From Pseudomonas sp. S35 (GTDB taxonomy: Bacteria; Pseudomonadota; Gammaproteobacteria; Pseudomonadales; Pseudomonadaceae): a DNA stretch of 64,000 bases. Below the pieces are notes generated by a model, which saw nothing but the letters and a program-made list of their open reading frames with translations, searched no databases and was not told the origin of the DNA. The stretch lies in the NCBI RefSeq assembly GCF_009866765.1, contig NZ_CP019431.1, positions 3,162,001-3,226,000 on the forward strand, in the 5' to 3' direction. Shown here piece after piece: positions 47,262-57,021 of this stretch. A program made the translations under genes and the position numbers. Each line of letters opens with the position of its first letter. Position 1 is the stretch's first letter.

Positions 47262-48905
47262 ATGACAATCAGTCCTTTTGCGGGCAAGCCGGCGCCAGCC
47301 CAGTTGCTGGTGGATATCCCGCGACTGGTCACGGCCTATTACACTGGCCAGCCTGATGCAGCGATCTCCACCCAGCGCGTAGCCTTTGGTACTTCCGGGC
47401 ACCGTGGCAGCTCATTCGAACTGAGTTTCAACGAGTGGCACGTGCTTGCCATCAGCCAGGCCATCTGCCTGTACCGTGAAGCCCAAGGTATCAACGGCCC
47501 GCTGTTTGTCGGCCTTGATACCCACGCCTTGTCGACGCCTGCCGGTGCCAGCGCGCTGGAAGTGCTGGCGGCCAACGGTGTGCACGTGATGCTCGCCGAA
47601 GGCGACGAATACACTCCGACACCGGCGATTTCCCACGCCATCATCTGCTACAACCGTGGCCGCACCAGCGGCCTGGCTGACGGCATTGTCATTACGCCGT
47701 CCCACAATCCACCGCAAAGCGGCGGCTACAAGTACAACCCTCCCAACGGCGGCCCGGCCGACACCCACGTCACCAAGTGGATCGAAGCCAAGGCCAACGA
47801 GCTGCTCGCCAATAAGCTCGCCGGGGTCAAGCGCATCACCCACGCCCAGGCGCTCAAGGCCGACACCACTCATCGTCACGACTACCTCAACAGCTACGTC
47901 GCTGACCTGATCAATGTGATCGACATGGACGCCATCCGCAGCGCCGACCTGCGCCTGGGCGTCGATCCGTTGGGCGGAGCAGGGGTGCGCTACTGGTCGG
48001 CGATTGCCGAGCACTATCGCTTGAACCTGGACGTGGTGAACACCGAAGTCGATTCCACCTTCCGCTTTATGAGCGTCGACTGGGATGGCCAGATCCGCAT
48101 GGACCCGTCCTCCAGCTACGCCATGCAGGGCCTGATCGGCCTCAAGGACCGCTTCGACGTGGCCTTCGCCTGCGACCCGGACCACGACCGCCACGGCATC
48201 GTCACCCCGTCCGGCGGCCTGCTGGCACCGAACAACTACCTGGCGGTGTCCATCGACTACCTGTTCCAGAACCGTCCTCACTGGCGCGCCGACGCGGCCG
48301 TGGGCAAGACCGTGGTCAGCAGCGGTTTGATTGATCGCGTGGCAGCCCGCATCGGCCGCCGCTTGTACGAGGTGCCGGTGGGCTTCAAGTGGTTTGCCGA
48401 CGGTTTGTTCGACGGTTCGCTGGGCTTCGGCGGCGAAGAAAGCGCGGGCGCCTCGTTCCTGCGCAAAGATGGCACCGTATGGAGCACCGACAAGGACGGC
48501 CTCATCCCCGCGCTGTTGGCGGCAGAAATGACCTCGCGCAAAGGTCAGGACCCAAGCCAGATCTACCGTGGCCTGACTGACGCGCTGGGTGAGCCGTTCG
48601 CGATTCGTGTCGACGCCAAGGCCACTCCGGCGCAGAAAGCCCTTTTGGGCAAACTGTCGCCGGAGCAAGTGACCTCCACCGAACTGGCCGGCGAAAGCAT
48701 CCAGCAGATCCTCAGTCACGCGCCGGGTAATAACCAGGCGATTGGCGGCCTTAAGGTGATGACCGAAAACGGTTGGTTCGCCGCACGGCCGTCAGGTACC
48801 GAGGATATCTACAAGATCTACGCCGAGAGCTTTATTGGTGAAGATCACCTCAAAAAACTGGTAGAAGAAGCCCAAGTGTTGGTAGATGGCGCTATTTCAA
48901 AATAA
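47262..48905 (+). CDS. pgm: Phosphoglucomutase, alpha-D-glucose-phosphate specific
   Basis: 547 residues, full length. It interconverts glucose-1-phosphate and glucose-6-phosphate in the cytoplasm for glycogen, trehalose and surface polysaccharide synthesis. Signatures are [10 protein letters not shown] near 45, the phosphoserine loop [13 protein letters not shown] near 146, the metal loop CDPDHDRHG near 305, the sugar-binding GGEESAGAS and the phosphate-binding [11 protein letters not shown] near 510. It has its own terminator (48921-48959). Confidence 0.96.
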   Translation: MTISPFAGKPAPAQLLVDIPRLVTAYYTGQPDAAISTQRVAFGTSGHRGSSFELSFNEWHVLAISQAICLYREAQGINGPLFVGLDTHALSTPAGASALEVLAANGVHVMLAEGDEYTPTPAISHAIICYNRGRTSGLADGIVITPSHNPPQSGGYKYNPPNGGPADTHVTKWIEAKANELLANKLAGVKRITHAQALKADTTHRHDYLNSYVADLINVIDMDAIRSADLRLGVDPLGGAGVRYWSAIAEHYRLNLDVVNTEVDSTFRFMSVDWDGQIRMDPSSSYAMQGLIGLKDRFDVAFACDPDHDRHGIVTPSGGLLAPNNYLAVSIDYLFQNRPHWRADAAVGKTVVSSGLIDRVAARIGRRLYEVPVGFKWFADGLFDGSLGFGGEESAGASFLRKDGTVWSTDKDGLIPALLAAEMTSRKGQDPSQIYRGLTDALGEPFAIRVDAKATPAQKALLGKLSPEQVTSTELAGESIQQILSHAPGNNQAIGGLKVMTENGWFAARPSGTEDIYKIYAESFIGEDHLKKLVEEAQVLVDGAISK

Positions 48906-48920
48906 CCGCCCGAGGTTGAG

Positions 48921-48959
48921 CGGTGAGAGCCGGGCTTGCCCGACTCTCGCCGTTGTTTT
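48921..48959 (+). terminator. Intrinsic terminator after pgm
   Basis: CGGTGAGAGCCGGG pairs with CCCGACTCTCGCCG (one C-A mismatch and one G-T pair), followed by TTGTTTT. It may serve the convergent pirin gene as well. Confidence 0.75.
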
Positions 48960-48974
48960 GGGCACGGCGTTGAA

Positions 48975-49670
48975 TCAGCCCAGATCAACCAAGACGATTT
49001 CGCTGTCCTCGACGGCCGTTACCCGCAGCACCTGCTCATCCTCAATCGCCACACCGTCTCGAGCTTGCGCACGCAAGCCATTGACTTCAATCACTCCCGT
49101 CGCCGGTACCAGATAAGCCCGACGCCCGTTGTCCAAGTGGTATTCAGCACTTTCCCCGGCTTTCAGGTTGGCCGCTACCAAGCGGGCATCCGCACGGATG
49201 CGCAGGCTTTCGCTGTCTCCCGCCTTGCCACTGGCCAGGGTCACAAAACCCTCGCGCTCGCCTTGCGGAAATGGCTTGGCGCCCCACGACGGCGGTAGCC
49301 CGGCTTCATTTGGGATAATCCAGATCTGGAAGATCTTGGTCGGCGTGGCCTCCAGGTTGTATTCGCTGTGAGCGATCCCGGTGCCTGCGCTCATGACCTG
49401 TACGTCACCTGCTTCAGTACGGCCCTTGTTGCCCAGGTTGTCGGCATGGCTGATGGCGCCTTCGCGCACATAGGTGATGATTTCCATGTCACGGTGTGGA
49501 TGCTGGGGGAACCCGGTGCCTGGCGCGATGATGTCGTCGTTCCACACCCGCAGGTTGCCCCAGTGCATGCGTTTGGGGTCGTGGTACTCGGCGAACGAGA
49601 AGTGGTGATGGGCGTCAAGCCAGCCGTGGTGGGCGCCGCCCAGGGAATTGAAGCGTCGAAGTTCAAGCAT
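48975..49670 (-). CDS. Pirin-family protein, YhhW-like
   Basis: 231 residues, a bicupin. The metal-binding cupin near the N-terminus has HPHRDMEIITYV and GTGIAHSEYN, giving the His/His/His/Glu set of pirins. E. coli YhhW has quercetin dioxygenase activity in vitro; the natural role is unclear. It is convergent with pgm and divergent from the helicase gene. Confidence 0.92.
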   Translation of the reverse strand: MLELRRFNSLGGAHHGWLDAHHHFSFAEYHDPKRMHWGNLRVWNDDIIAPGTGFPQHPHRDMEIITYVREGAISHADNLGNKGRTEAGDVQVMSAGTGIAHSEYNLEATPTKIFQIWIIPNEAGLPPSWGAKPFPQGEREGFVTLASGKAGDSESLRIRADARLVAANLKAGESAEYHLDNGRRAYLVPATGVIEVNGLRAQARDGVAIEDEQVLRVTAVEDSEIVLVDLG

Positions 49671-49889
49671 GATTGCCTCCTGTTGATGACGCCTATCATC
49701 CAGTAGCCCATTATCGATAAAAAGCGTAAAAAATGCCTAATTCATATCGGTAAAATAGATATTTTTGCAATGCTTTGACTTTCACTTCATCGCCTAACCG
49801 CATGACCGCAAAGCAATTGGCTGGAACTGAGCGCCGATTCCGGCGACCATGACGCACTTGTCAAAACCCAACTCACCGCAGGAGTCCGC

Positions 49890-52337
49890 GTGCCGCAACA
49901 CAAGCCTGATCTGCCCCCTGAATTGCGCCCATTGGCGGATATGCCCCTGTTGAAGCGCCTCGCTGCGCGCTTGTTTGGCCACGGCCTGACCCGTTTGCGC
50001 GCGCAGCATCGGTTTTCCTGGTTGCACGGGCAGGCCGACGGTTTTCGCAGCGGTCACGAAGCCGGCGTCGAGTACGGCTACCGCGAGGGCAAGGCCGATG
50101 GCATCGAGGAGGGCCGCCAAGTCCTGTTGATCCGCGATTTGCGCCCCGATGAGCACCGCGCACCTGGCGTCGACGACAATTTGTTCGATGATTGGCGGCT
50201 GCCCCTGACGGCAGACGTGAAGAAGCGCATCAAGGCCGATGTGGCTCGATTACTGCCCAGCCATGCCCAGCCCAGTGCGGCGCAATGGAAAATGATCTTC
50301 AGCGATACGCCATCGACCTCGGTCATCGCGGGGGCGGGTGCAGGTAAGTCCACCTCGCTGGTGCTGCGCATTTTGCTGCTCACTCATTACCTGGGCTTTG
50401 AGCTGAGCTCGATGACGGTGGTGACCTTTACGCGCGAGTCGCGTAAAGACTTCATCAACAAGCTCATGGAAATTCTCAGCCTGTGGGGCCAACCCCTTGG
50501 CGTGAAAGAAGCCCAGGCGGTAGTGCGCACCTTCCACTCGCGTATCCTGCCGATGGTGCGTAGCCTGCCGGGGTTTGAGCGCTTGCAGGCGTTCGAGAAC
50601 CTGAGTTCGGGGTTCGACGATGCCGACAGCAACCCCTTCGACCTGCGCATCAACGACGCCCAGCGCCAGCAGATGAATGCCTGCTACCACCGACTGCACG
50701 GCCAGCACTCGCGCTTTCGCGAGCTGATCGCGCCCTTGGCCCGTCACGGCCTGCAGCTCAAGGAACTGGAGCGCGACCATCCGGATGTACAAAAGCGCGT
50801 GGCCGTCACTGAGCTGGCAGCCAAGCGCGATGAAGAACTGTGTGACGTGATCGAGGACCTGTGGTTCCGTGCCGGCGCGTGGCCCATCAAGGGCATTGAG
50901 CCCAATCGCCAGACGATCGAGATCAATGGCGCGCAGTTCCAGTGTCACGGCTATATCCGTGAACTGGACTCGTGGGTGGTGCTGGGCTTTGATCCGCGGG
51001 AAAACCCTCAGCTCAGCCGCCCCAATGCCAAGCTGTCGGTCCGTGCGGAATGGGCGGTAAAGCGCACGTTGTTTCAAGCTTTCTGCCGTAAGCCGTTGAT
51101 TTGGCTTGATAGCTACGACTCATCCAAGCGACTTTTAGGCAGTCTGGCCGGGGATGCCAGCGCGGGGCCTGGGTTTGATTACAAGGTCAAAGGTGAACTG
51201 GCTTCAGCGCCCTTGCTGGACAGTTTTGTCATGGCGGCAGGCTTTATCGAGAACCTTGGGCTGGACGTACCGACCGCCGTGGGCCAGATGAGCTTCGCCA
51301 AGGACGATCCGGACCGGTTCTTCTTCGAAGCCCTGAGCATTTTCTGGAAGGCGTTGGAAGACCATCTGCTCGACCAGTCGCCGCCAATCATGACCTACAA
51401 CCGCATGTTCTCGCTGTTCGGCGAAAACACTCCGGAAAACCTCAAGCTGCTCAGCGACCCACTGTTGCGGCCGCTGTCGCACTTGATGATTGACGAGTTC
51501 CAGGATGTTTCACCGCAGATCGTCTCGTGGATCCGTGCCAGCCTGCGGGAAATCCGCAGCCGTGGCCCGGCCATGCACGTTGGGCGCGGCGCCCAGCATT
51601 CTTCGCTGCTGTGCGTGGGTGATGACTGGCAGTCGATCTACGGCTGGCGGGGCAGTTCGCCCAAGTATTTCATGGAGTTCAACCAGGAGTTCCCTTCGCC
51701 GAGCACCACGCGCGTTATGCTGGGCGAGAACTACCGCAGCCACCAACACATCATCGATGCCGCCGAGCACATCGTGCGCGCCGCGCCGGCGATCCCCGGC
51801 AAGAAGGCCAAGGCCAGCGGTACACCTAAAGCGCTGGAGCCGGTCAAAGTGCTGCAACGGGACGATGCGGCGCTGGGGCGTCAGTTGCTGGTGCACTATC
51901 AGAAGGGCGAGTCGGTGTTGATGCTTTATCGAAAAAGTAGCGATAAGTTACTGATTCAGGAGCATATTCAGTCTGTGGTTAATGTAGATTCTAGCTTGGC
52001 GCCTCACGCACGCAGGCTCAAACAGCTGACCTATCACAGCGCCAAAGGCTTGCAGGCGGACGTCGTGTTTCTGCTTGGGGATTGCCAGCATCTGAGCAAC
52101 TCACCCTATAAAAACCAGGTGTATCGCATGGCCGGCCTGGGCAAGAATGGCGACAGCGAGCCCTATGACACGGCGCAGAAGGACGAGGTGCTGCGCCTGG
52201 CCTATGTCGGCATCACCCGGACTGTCAGCCACTGCTATTGGTATGTGGAAAAGCCCGAAGGCCAGGCCGTCAATGTGCCGAAGGCCTCGGAGCGCGTAGA
52301 TGGGAAGAAGGCGTTTTTTGACGATCAGCGCAGTTAA
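49890..52337 (+). CDS. UvrD/Rep-type DNA helicase with unusual N-terminal domain
   Basis: 815 residues from a GTG at 49890 with CAGGAG five bases upstream. SF1A motifs are complete: Walker A AGAGAGKST near 149, IDEFQDVSP (motif II), GDDWQSIYGWRGS, NYRSHQHI, YHSAKGLQADVVFLL and RLAYVGITRT. The first ~140 residues are not part of the helicase core; they hold glycine-spaced repeats (GFRSGHEAGVEYGYREGKAD). The 2B region is short and divergent. It probably unwinds or remodels DNA in repair. Confidence 0.88.
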   Translation: MPQHKPDLPPELRPLADMPLLKRLAARLFGHGLTRLRAQHRFSWLHGQADGFRSGHEAGVEYGYREGKADGIEEGRQVLLIRDLRPDEHRAPGVDDNLFDDWRLPLTADVKKRIKADVARLLPSHAQPSAAQWKMIFSDTPSTSVIAGAGAGKSTSLVLRILLLTHYLGFELSSMTVVTFTRESRKDFINKLMEILSLWGQPLGVKEAQAVVRTFHSRILPMVRSLPGFERLQAFENLSSGFDDADSNPFDLRINDAQRQQMNACYHRLHGQHSRFRELIAPLARHGLQLKELERDHPDVQKRVAVTELAAKRDEELCDVIEDLWFRAGAWPIKGIEPNRQTIEINGAQFQCHGYIRELDSWVVLGFDPRENPQLSRPNAKLSVRAEWAVKRTLFQAFCRKPLIWLDSYDSSKRLLGSLAGDASAGPGFDYKVKGELASAPLLDSFVMAAGFIENLGLDVPTAVGQMSFAKDDPDRFFFEALSIFWKALEDHLLDQSPPIMTYNRMFSLFGENTPENLKLLSDPLLRPLSHLMIDEFQDVSPQIVSWIRASLREIRSRGPAMHVGRGAQHSSLLCVGDDWQSIYGWRGSSPKYFMEFNQEFPSPSTTRVMLGENYRSHQHIIDAAEHIVRAAPAIPGKKAKASGTPKALEPVKVLQRDDAALGRQLLVHYQKGESVLMLYRKSSDKLLIQEHIQSVVNVDSSLAPHARRLKQLTYHSAKGLQADVVFLLGDCQHLSNSPYKNQVYRMAGLGKNGDSEPYDTAQKDEVLRLAYVGITRTVSHCYWYVEKPEGQAVNVPKASERVDGKKAFFDDQRS

Positions 52338-52348
52338 GGGCTGATCGC

Positions 52349-52621
52349 TCAGGCCCGCAGTGATAACGGCGGCACAAAGGATTCCAGCTCATCCTCCACC
52401 GCCTCGATAATGCGCTCTACATCGGCGGCATTCATCACGGTGGCACAGGGGATGCCGGCTATCGCAATCAGGGTTTCGCCACTGGCGCGGTCGAACAGGC
52501 GGGCGATCATGCTGCCGGGCGCGTCCATGCTGCCCTCGAAGCCCATCGGATGAAAATGCCAGCGCATCAGTTGGCATGCGTTGGGGAACGTCACTTTGTT
52601 CATGTTGCCCACCTTGTTCAT
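52349..52621 (-). CDS. DUF1652 protein
   Basis: 90 residues from ATG 52621 (AAAGGAAG upstream); an internal ATG at 52603 is also possible. MNKVTFPNACQLMRWHFHPMGFEGSMDAPG and the late NAADVERIIEAVEDEL match the DUF1652 family, which is largely restricted to Pseudomonas. Function unknown. It converges on the helicase gene with an 11-bp gap. Confidence 0.85.
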   Translation of the reverse strand: MNKVGNMNKVTFPNACQLMRWHFHPMGFEGSMDAPGSMIARLFDRASGETLIAIAGIPCATVMNAADVERIIEAVEDELESFVPPLSLRA

Positions 52622-52877
52622 TGAGCGCTTCCTTTAGCTCGCGGCAGGGGGCCATGACCTTCAATGGTCGTGGCGTTGGAGAGTTTAAAAATAGCATTCG
52701 TTCTCAACCGAAGGTGACTTTTTTCGCCCCGTTCAGCGGTTGTTTCCCCAAAGGTTGATGTGGGTCATGTCCTACTAAAAACAGGGCGAATTGCCACTAG
52801 TCCGAAGTTGCCCCCGGCCATTGAACGCCTCGGCGAATTTCGGCAATCTCCACGGTTTAGCCGCCACGGAGCCCACC

Positions 52878-53687
52878 ATGCCTGACAGCGCCTCCGACGA
52901 TGATTGCCTGCACACCCAAGCTACGGGCGAACTGGTACTGCGCCATCACCTGTGCTGGCACCATCGCGATCTGGACGGGGTGATGTCCTACTACCATCCG
53001 GATATCCAATACCACGACTTCTTTCAGAACCGTGTTGTCGGTTACGCCGAGCTGCGCGACTACCTGCGCGCCAGCATGCCCCGCGAAGCCGATGAGGCGA
53101 TTGAGCACACTGACCGCATTCGCGCCGACGGCGATACGGCGTTTATCCAGTACCGCATCACCCTGCGCGGCGGACAGGGTCTGGTGTCATTTCGCACCAG
53201 CGAGGCCATCACCGTGCGTGATGGGCTGATCTGGCGCGTCAATGAATACGCGTCATTGGTGCACGAGCAACCTTCCCAGGCCCAGCGCCCCAGCGTCAGC
53301 CGCCTTGGCCTGTCGCCCCAGCAATTGGGGCATATGGCCAATGACTTGCAGCAGTATTTCGAGCTCAAGCAGCCTTATCTGGACCCTGATCTGGACCTGC
53401 AACGGGTCGCCAAGGAATGTGGCTACAGTCGCAATCAGATCTCCTACCTGCTCAACCAGGTGCTGGGGCAAAGCTTCTACCGCTACGTCAACCAAGCGCG
53501 GCTGCAGCATTTGCTCGGTGCATTGGATAAAGCGCTGCCGCCGATCAAGGTCGACGACTTGGCATTTGCCGCCGGTTTCAACTCACTGTCGGCGTTCTAC
53601 AGCGCCTTTCGCCAGCACACCGGCCAGTCGCCCAAGGCCTACGTCAAACAAATTTCCCTGCGTGCACGCGCGCAAGACAGCGAATAA
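52878..53687 (+). CDS. AraC-family regulator with SnoaL/NTF2-like sensor domain
   Basis: 269 residues from ATG 52878, chosen for GGAG seven bases upstream. The first ~130 residues are an NTF2-like/SnoaL fold (HHRDLDGVMSYYHPDIQYHDFF, FIQYRITLRGG), and the rest is an AraC double helix-turn-helix (VDDLAFAAGFNSLSAFYSAFRQHTGQSPKAYVKQ). NTF2-like domains bind small ligands, so it is a one-component sensor. It directly precedes the amine oxidase/cupin/polyamine-binding genes and probably controls them. Confidence 0.9.
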   Translation: MPDSASDDDCLHTQATGELVLRHHLCWHHRDLDGVMSYYHPDIQYHDFFQNRVVGYAELRDYLRASMPREADEAIEHTDRIRADGDTAFIQYRITLRGGQGLVSFRTSEAITVRDGLIWRVNEYASLVHEQPSQAQRPSVSRLGLSPQQLGHMANDLQQYFELKQPYLDPDLDLQRVAKECGYSRNQISYLLNQVLGQSFYRYVNQARLQHLLGALDKALPPIKVDDLAFAAGFNSLSAFYSAFRQHTGQSPKAYVKQISLRARAQDSE

Positions 53688-53736
53688 CCCCCGGCTCTAG
53701 GATCACCCCCATCGAAACGTGGTTGGGGAGTTTGGC

Positions 53737-55143
53737 ATGCCGGCATGGCGCAACATCAGTTTATGGATGGACCAACTGGACGACCCGCTGGTGGCGCGGC
53801 CGTCCCTGGAACACGACCTGGACGTCAATGTGGCCATTATCGGTGCCGGCTACACCGGGCTGTGGACCGCTTACTATCTGAAATGCCAGGCCCCCGAGTT
53901 GAATATCGCGATTATCGAAGCGCAAACCGCAGGTTTCGGTGCATCGGGTCGCAACGGCGGCTGGCTGATGGGCAACCTGCTGGGCGAAGACCGCCTGCTG
54001 GCCGGCCTCGCACCTGAACAACGGCGCGCCTCGTTTGACCTGCTGCACGGCATTCCTGACGAAGTGGCCCAGGTCCTGACCCGCGAAGGCATCGACTGTG
54101 ACTACCGCAAGGGCGGCGCGTTGTACTGCGCGGCACGTTACCCCGAGCAGGAGGGCAGCCTGCGTGCCTACCTCGACAAGCTCTACGCCCAAGGCCTTAC
54201 CGAAGCCGATTACCGTTGGTTGAGCCCGCAACAGTTGGCCGAACAGGTCCGTATCGCCAAGCCCTATGGCGCTATCTATGCACCCCATGTCGCCACGATC
54301 CACCCAGCCAAGCTGGTGCGGGGCCTTGCGCGTGTAGTTGAGCGCATGGGTGTGAAGATCTACGAGAACAGCCCCGTGACCCAGTGGCAATCCGGCAGCC
54401 TGCGCACCGCAAACGCCAGTGTGCGGGCCGCCTGGGTGGTGCCAGCGGTCGAGGGCTACGCCAATACTTTGCCGCCTCTGGGCCGGTATCAGTTGCCGGT
54501 GCAAAGCCTGATTGTCGCCACTGAGCCGTTAGCCGCCAGCACGTGGGATGAAATCGGCCTGAGCCACGGCCAGGCGTTTGGCGAGAGCAGCCGGCAGGTC
54601 ACCTATGGCCAGCGCACGGCGGATAACCGGCTGGTGTTCGGTGCCCGCGGCGGCTATCAGTTCGCTGGCAAGTTGCGCCACAACTTTGATTTGACCGACA
54701 GCGAGGTCGAGTTGCGTCGTTACCTGTTCAGCGAACTGTTCCCACAACTGAAGAACGTGCGGATTACCCACTCCTGGGGCGGAAACCTAGGCATGTCGCG
54801 CAATTTCCGACCGCACATGCTCTGCGATCACAACACTGGCATCGCGCTGTCCGGCGGTTATGGCGGGGAGGGCGTCGGCGCCACCAATCTGGGTGGCCGC
54901 ACCCTGGCAGACCTGATCCTGGGCCGCACCACGCCACTGACTGAGCAACCCTGGGTGATCCGCGAGCGTGGCCTGGACGCCCTCAAGGCCTGGGAGCCCG
55001 AACCCTGCCGGTGGCTGGGCTACAACGCGATCATTCGCAGTTTTGTCCATGAAGACCAGGTGCTGGCCAACCCCAACACCGCCCCTTGGCGCCGCAAACT
55101 GGCGACCGGCGTGGCCGGGTTCATGGAAGGGTTCATGCACTGA
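53737..55143 (+). CDS. FAD-dependent amine oxidoreductase, PuuB-like
   Basis: 468 residues from ATG 53737 (TTGGGGAG six bases upstream; a GTG at 53719 is less likely). The ADP-binding motif VAIIGAGYTGLWTAYYLK is near 32, then EAQTAGFGASGRNGGWLMG. It belongs to the DAO/PuuB branch that oxidises gamma-glutamylputrescine or similar amines. It is first in a unit with a cupin gene (27-bp gap) and a polyamine-binding protein. Confidence 0.9.
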   Translation: MPAWRNISLWMDQLDDPLVARPSLEHDLDVNVAIIGAGYTGLWTAYYLKCQAPELNIAIIEAQTAGFGASGRNGGWLMGNLLGEDRLLAGLAPEQRRASFDLLHGIPDEVAQVLTREGIDCDYRKGGALYCAARYPEQEGSLRAYLDKLYAQGLTEADYRWLSPQQLAEQVRIAKPYGAIYAPHVATIHPAKLVRGLARVVERMGVKIYENSPVTQWQSGSLRTANASVRAAWVVPAVEGYANTLPPLGRYQLPVQSLIVATEPLAASTWDEIGLSHGQAFGESSRQVTYGQRTADNRLVFGARGGYQFAGKLRHNFDLTDSEVELRRYLFSELFPQLKNVRITHSWGGNLGMSRNFRPHMLCDHNTGIALSGGYGGEGVGATNLGGRTLADLILGRTTPLTEQPWVIRERGLDALKAWEPEPCRWLGYNAIIRSFVHEDQVLANPNTAPWRRKLATGVAGFMEGFMH

Positions 55144-55170
55144 GTCGTTTCACTTACACGGGAAAACCCC

Positions 55171-55539
55171 ATGAGCATTACGCAATTCAAAGACACGCTG
55201 AACGCCCACCTGCCGGACTCGTCACCCGTTGCCGTGCCTCTGGGTGAGCCGATTGCGGTCGCCTCCACCCTGAGCGTGGAGCGCAGCGACGGCGTCGAAA
55301 CCGGCATTTGGTCCTGCACACCGGGTCGCTGGCGTCGGCAGATCACCGCCCAGGAGTTTTGCCACTTTATCCAGGGCCGTTGCACCTTCACCCCCGACAA
55401 CGGGGAGGTGGTCCACATACAAGCCGGTGATGCACTGATGTTGCCGGCCAACAGCACGGGCATCTGGGATATCCAGGAAACCGTGCGCAAAACCTATGTA
55501 TTGATGCTGCAAGCGCCAAGCTGCAAGCCTCAAGAGTAA
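55171..55539 (+). CDS. Cupin-domain protein, DUF861 type
   Basis: 122 residues. The barrel is GIWSCTPGRWRRQITAQEFCHFIQGRCTFTPDNGEVVHIQAGDALMLP. Such small cupins are common beside PuuB-like oxidases; their reaction is unknown. Metal ligands are not complete in the usual pattern, so it may bind rather than turn over a substrate. The ribosome site is ACGGGAAAA. Confidence 0.85.
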   Translation: MSITQFKDTLNAHLPDSSPVAVPLGEPIAVASTLSVERSDGVETGIWSCTPGRWRRQITAQEFCHFIQGRCTFTPDNGEVVHIQAGDALMLPANSTGIWDIQETVRKTYVLMLQAPSCKPQE

Positions 55540-55552
55540 AAGTTTGCCGTTT

Positions 55553-55580
55553 GCAGCTGAAAATTTGCAGCTGCCTTTTT
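55553..55580 (+). terminator. Probable terminator after the cupin gene
   Basis: GCAGCTG and CAGCTGC arms with an 8-base AT loop, followed by CTTTTT. It would separate the oxidase/cupin message from the polyamine-binding gene, or attenuate it. Confidence 0.6.
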
Positions 55581-55627
55581 GATCGCCTGCCATAAAAACA
55601 GCCCTAAAACCGCCAGGAAATCGAACC

Positions 55628-56707
55628 ATGAAAGCCATTGCCCTGTTGCCCTTGATGTTGGTGGCCTCTATCAGCCAGGCCGCCGAGACGGTGAAGATCT
55701 ACAACTGGTCCAGCTACATCGCGCCGGACACCACGAAGAACTTCCAGAAGCAGACCGGGATCGGTTTCAGCTACGACGTGTATGACAGCAACGAAACCCT
55801 CGACGGCAAGCTGATGACCGGCAACTCCGGTTATGACGTGGTGTTTCCGTCCAACCACTTCATGGCCCGACAGATCCAGGGCGGCGCCTTGAAAAAGCTC
55901 GACAAGAGCCAGTTGCCCAACTGGAAAAACCTCAACCCGGTGCTGCTCAAGGCCCTGGAAAACAACGATCCGGGCAACGCCCACGGCTTCCCGTACCTGT
56001 GGGGCAGCACGGGTATCGGCTACAACATCGACAAGGTCAAAGCGGTGCTGGGCGACAACGCCCCCGTGGACTCCTGGGACTTGATCTTCAAACCCGAGTA
56101 CATGGAAAAACTCAGCAAGTGCGGCGTGGCTATCCTGGATAACGGCCCGGAACTGCTGCCCATCGCCCTCAATTACCTGGGTTTGCCGCCTCACAGCAAA
56201 AAAGCCGAGGACTACAAAAAGGCTGAAGCCCTGCTGATGAAAGTGCGGCCTTACGTGGCGTATTTCCATTCCTCGAAATACACCGGCGACCTGGCCAATG
56301 GCGATATCTGCGTGGCCGTGGGCTTTTCCGGCGATGTGCTGCAGGCCGAAAGCCGTGCCAAGGAAGCCAAGAATGGCGTGAAGATCGGTTATCAGATCCC
56401 CAGGGAAGGCGCCGCGATCTGGTTCGACATGGTGGCCATGCCCGCCGATGCCCCGGATGAAAAAGCCGGCTACGCGTTCATGAACTACCTGCTGGAGCCC
56501 CAAGTGATGGCGGACATCACCAACTCCGTGCATTACGCCAACGGCAATAGCGCGGCGGACAGCCTAGTGGATCCAGAGATCAAGGCGGATACCAAAATCT
56601 ATCCAAGCGAAGCCATGATGGGCAAGTTATTCGCGCTGGAAGCGATGCCGCTGAATATCGACCGAATTCGTACACGGGTGTGGAATACGATTCGTATGGG
56701 CCGCTGA
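55628..56707 (+). CDS. Polyamine ABC transporter substrate-binding protein, PotF/SpuD-like
   Basis: 359 residues. A signal peptide (MKAIALLPLMLVASISQA) precedes a type II periplasmic binding fold with KIYNWSSYIAPDTT, YDVVFPSNHFMARQI and PYLWGSTGIGYN, close to PotF/SpuD. Polyamine-contact residues (Trp and Asp near the hinge, WFDMVAMPADAP) are present. No permease or ATPase genes follow, so it would feed a transporter elsewhere. Confidence 0.92.
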   Translation: MKAIALLPLMLVASISQAAETVKIYNWSSYIAPDTTKNFQKQTGIGFSYDVYDSNETLDGKLMTGNSGYDVVFPSNHFMARQIQGGALKKLDKSQLPNWKNLNPVLLKALENNDPGNAHGFPYLWGSTGIGYNIDKVKAVLGDNAPVDSWDLIFKPEYMEKLSKCGVAILDNGPELLPIALNYLGLPPHSKKAEDYKKAEALLMKVRPYVAYFHSSKYTGDLANGDICVAVGFSGDVLQAESRAKEAKNGVKIGYQIPREGAAIWFDMVAMPADAPDEKAGYAFMNYLLEPQVMADITNSVHYANGNSAADSLVDPEIKADTKIYPSEAMMGKLFALEAMPLNIDRIRTRVWNTIRMGR

Positions 56708-56719
56708 TCGGTAATATTT

Positions 56720-57002
56720 CGTCGTCCATTAAATGCTCTGTCTAAACGCTTTGGGCGGTTGGTCGTCAGGCAGTTTCGCGAAGCGCATGAAGAGGGGTGG
56801 GTTAACTCTCTGGCATTTGTCGTGATGCCAGATCATCTGCATTGGTTGGTCCAACTGCGGGAAAAGACGTTGGCAGAATTGATGTGTCGACTTAAATCGC
56901 GCAGCAGCCTAGCGGTCAACGGGGCGTTAGGCCGTAAAGGGCGTCTATGGCAGAAGGGCTATCATGAGCGTGGCGTGCGAGACGAGGCGGCGTTGGCAGC
57001 CC
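56720..57002 (+). pseudogene. Fragment of a REP-associated tyrosine transposase (RAYT)
   Basis: The frame reads LAFVVMPDHLHWLVQL (the His-x-His metal motif of Y1 transposases), then LMCRLKSRSS and LWQKGYHERGVRDEAALA with the catalytic Tyr. The N-terminal 30-40 residues and the C-terminal RYI..NP block are missing. The long frame continuing to 57466 runs into the antisense of the LuxR gene by chance. RAYTs mobilise REP sequences; none are visible nearby. Confidence 0.7.
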
Positions 57003-57021
57003 CGCCGATCTCGTTGAGCAT

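Noticed and set aside
47412..48719. 435-codon minus-strand frame
   Set aside because: It is the reverse-strand shadow of pgm, a common effect of high-GC codon use.
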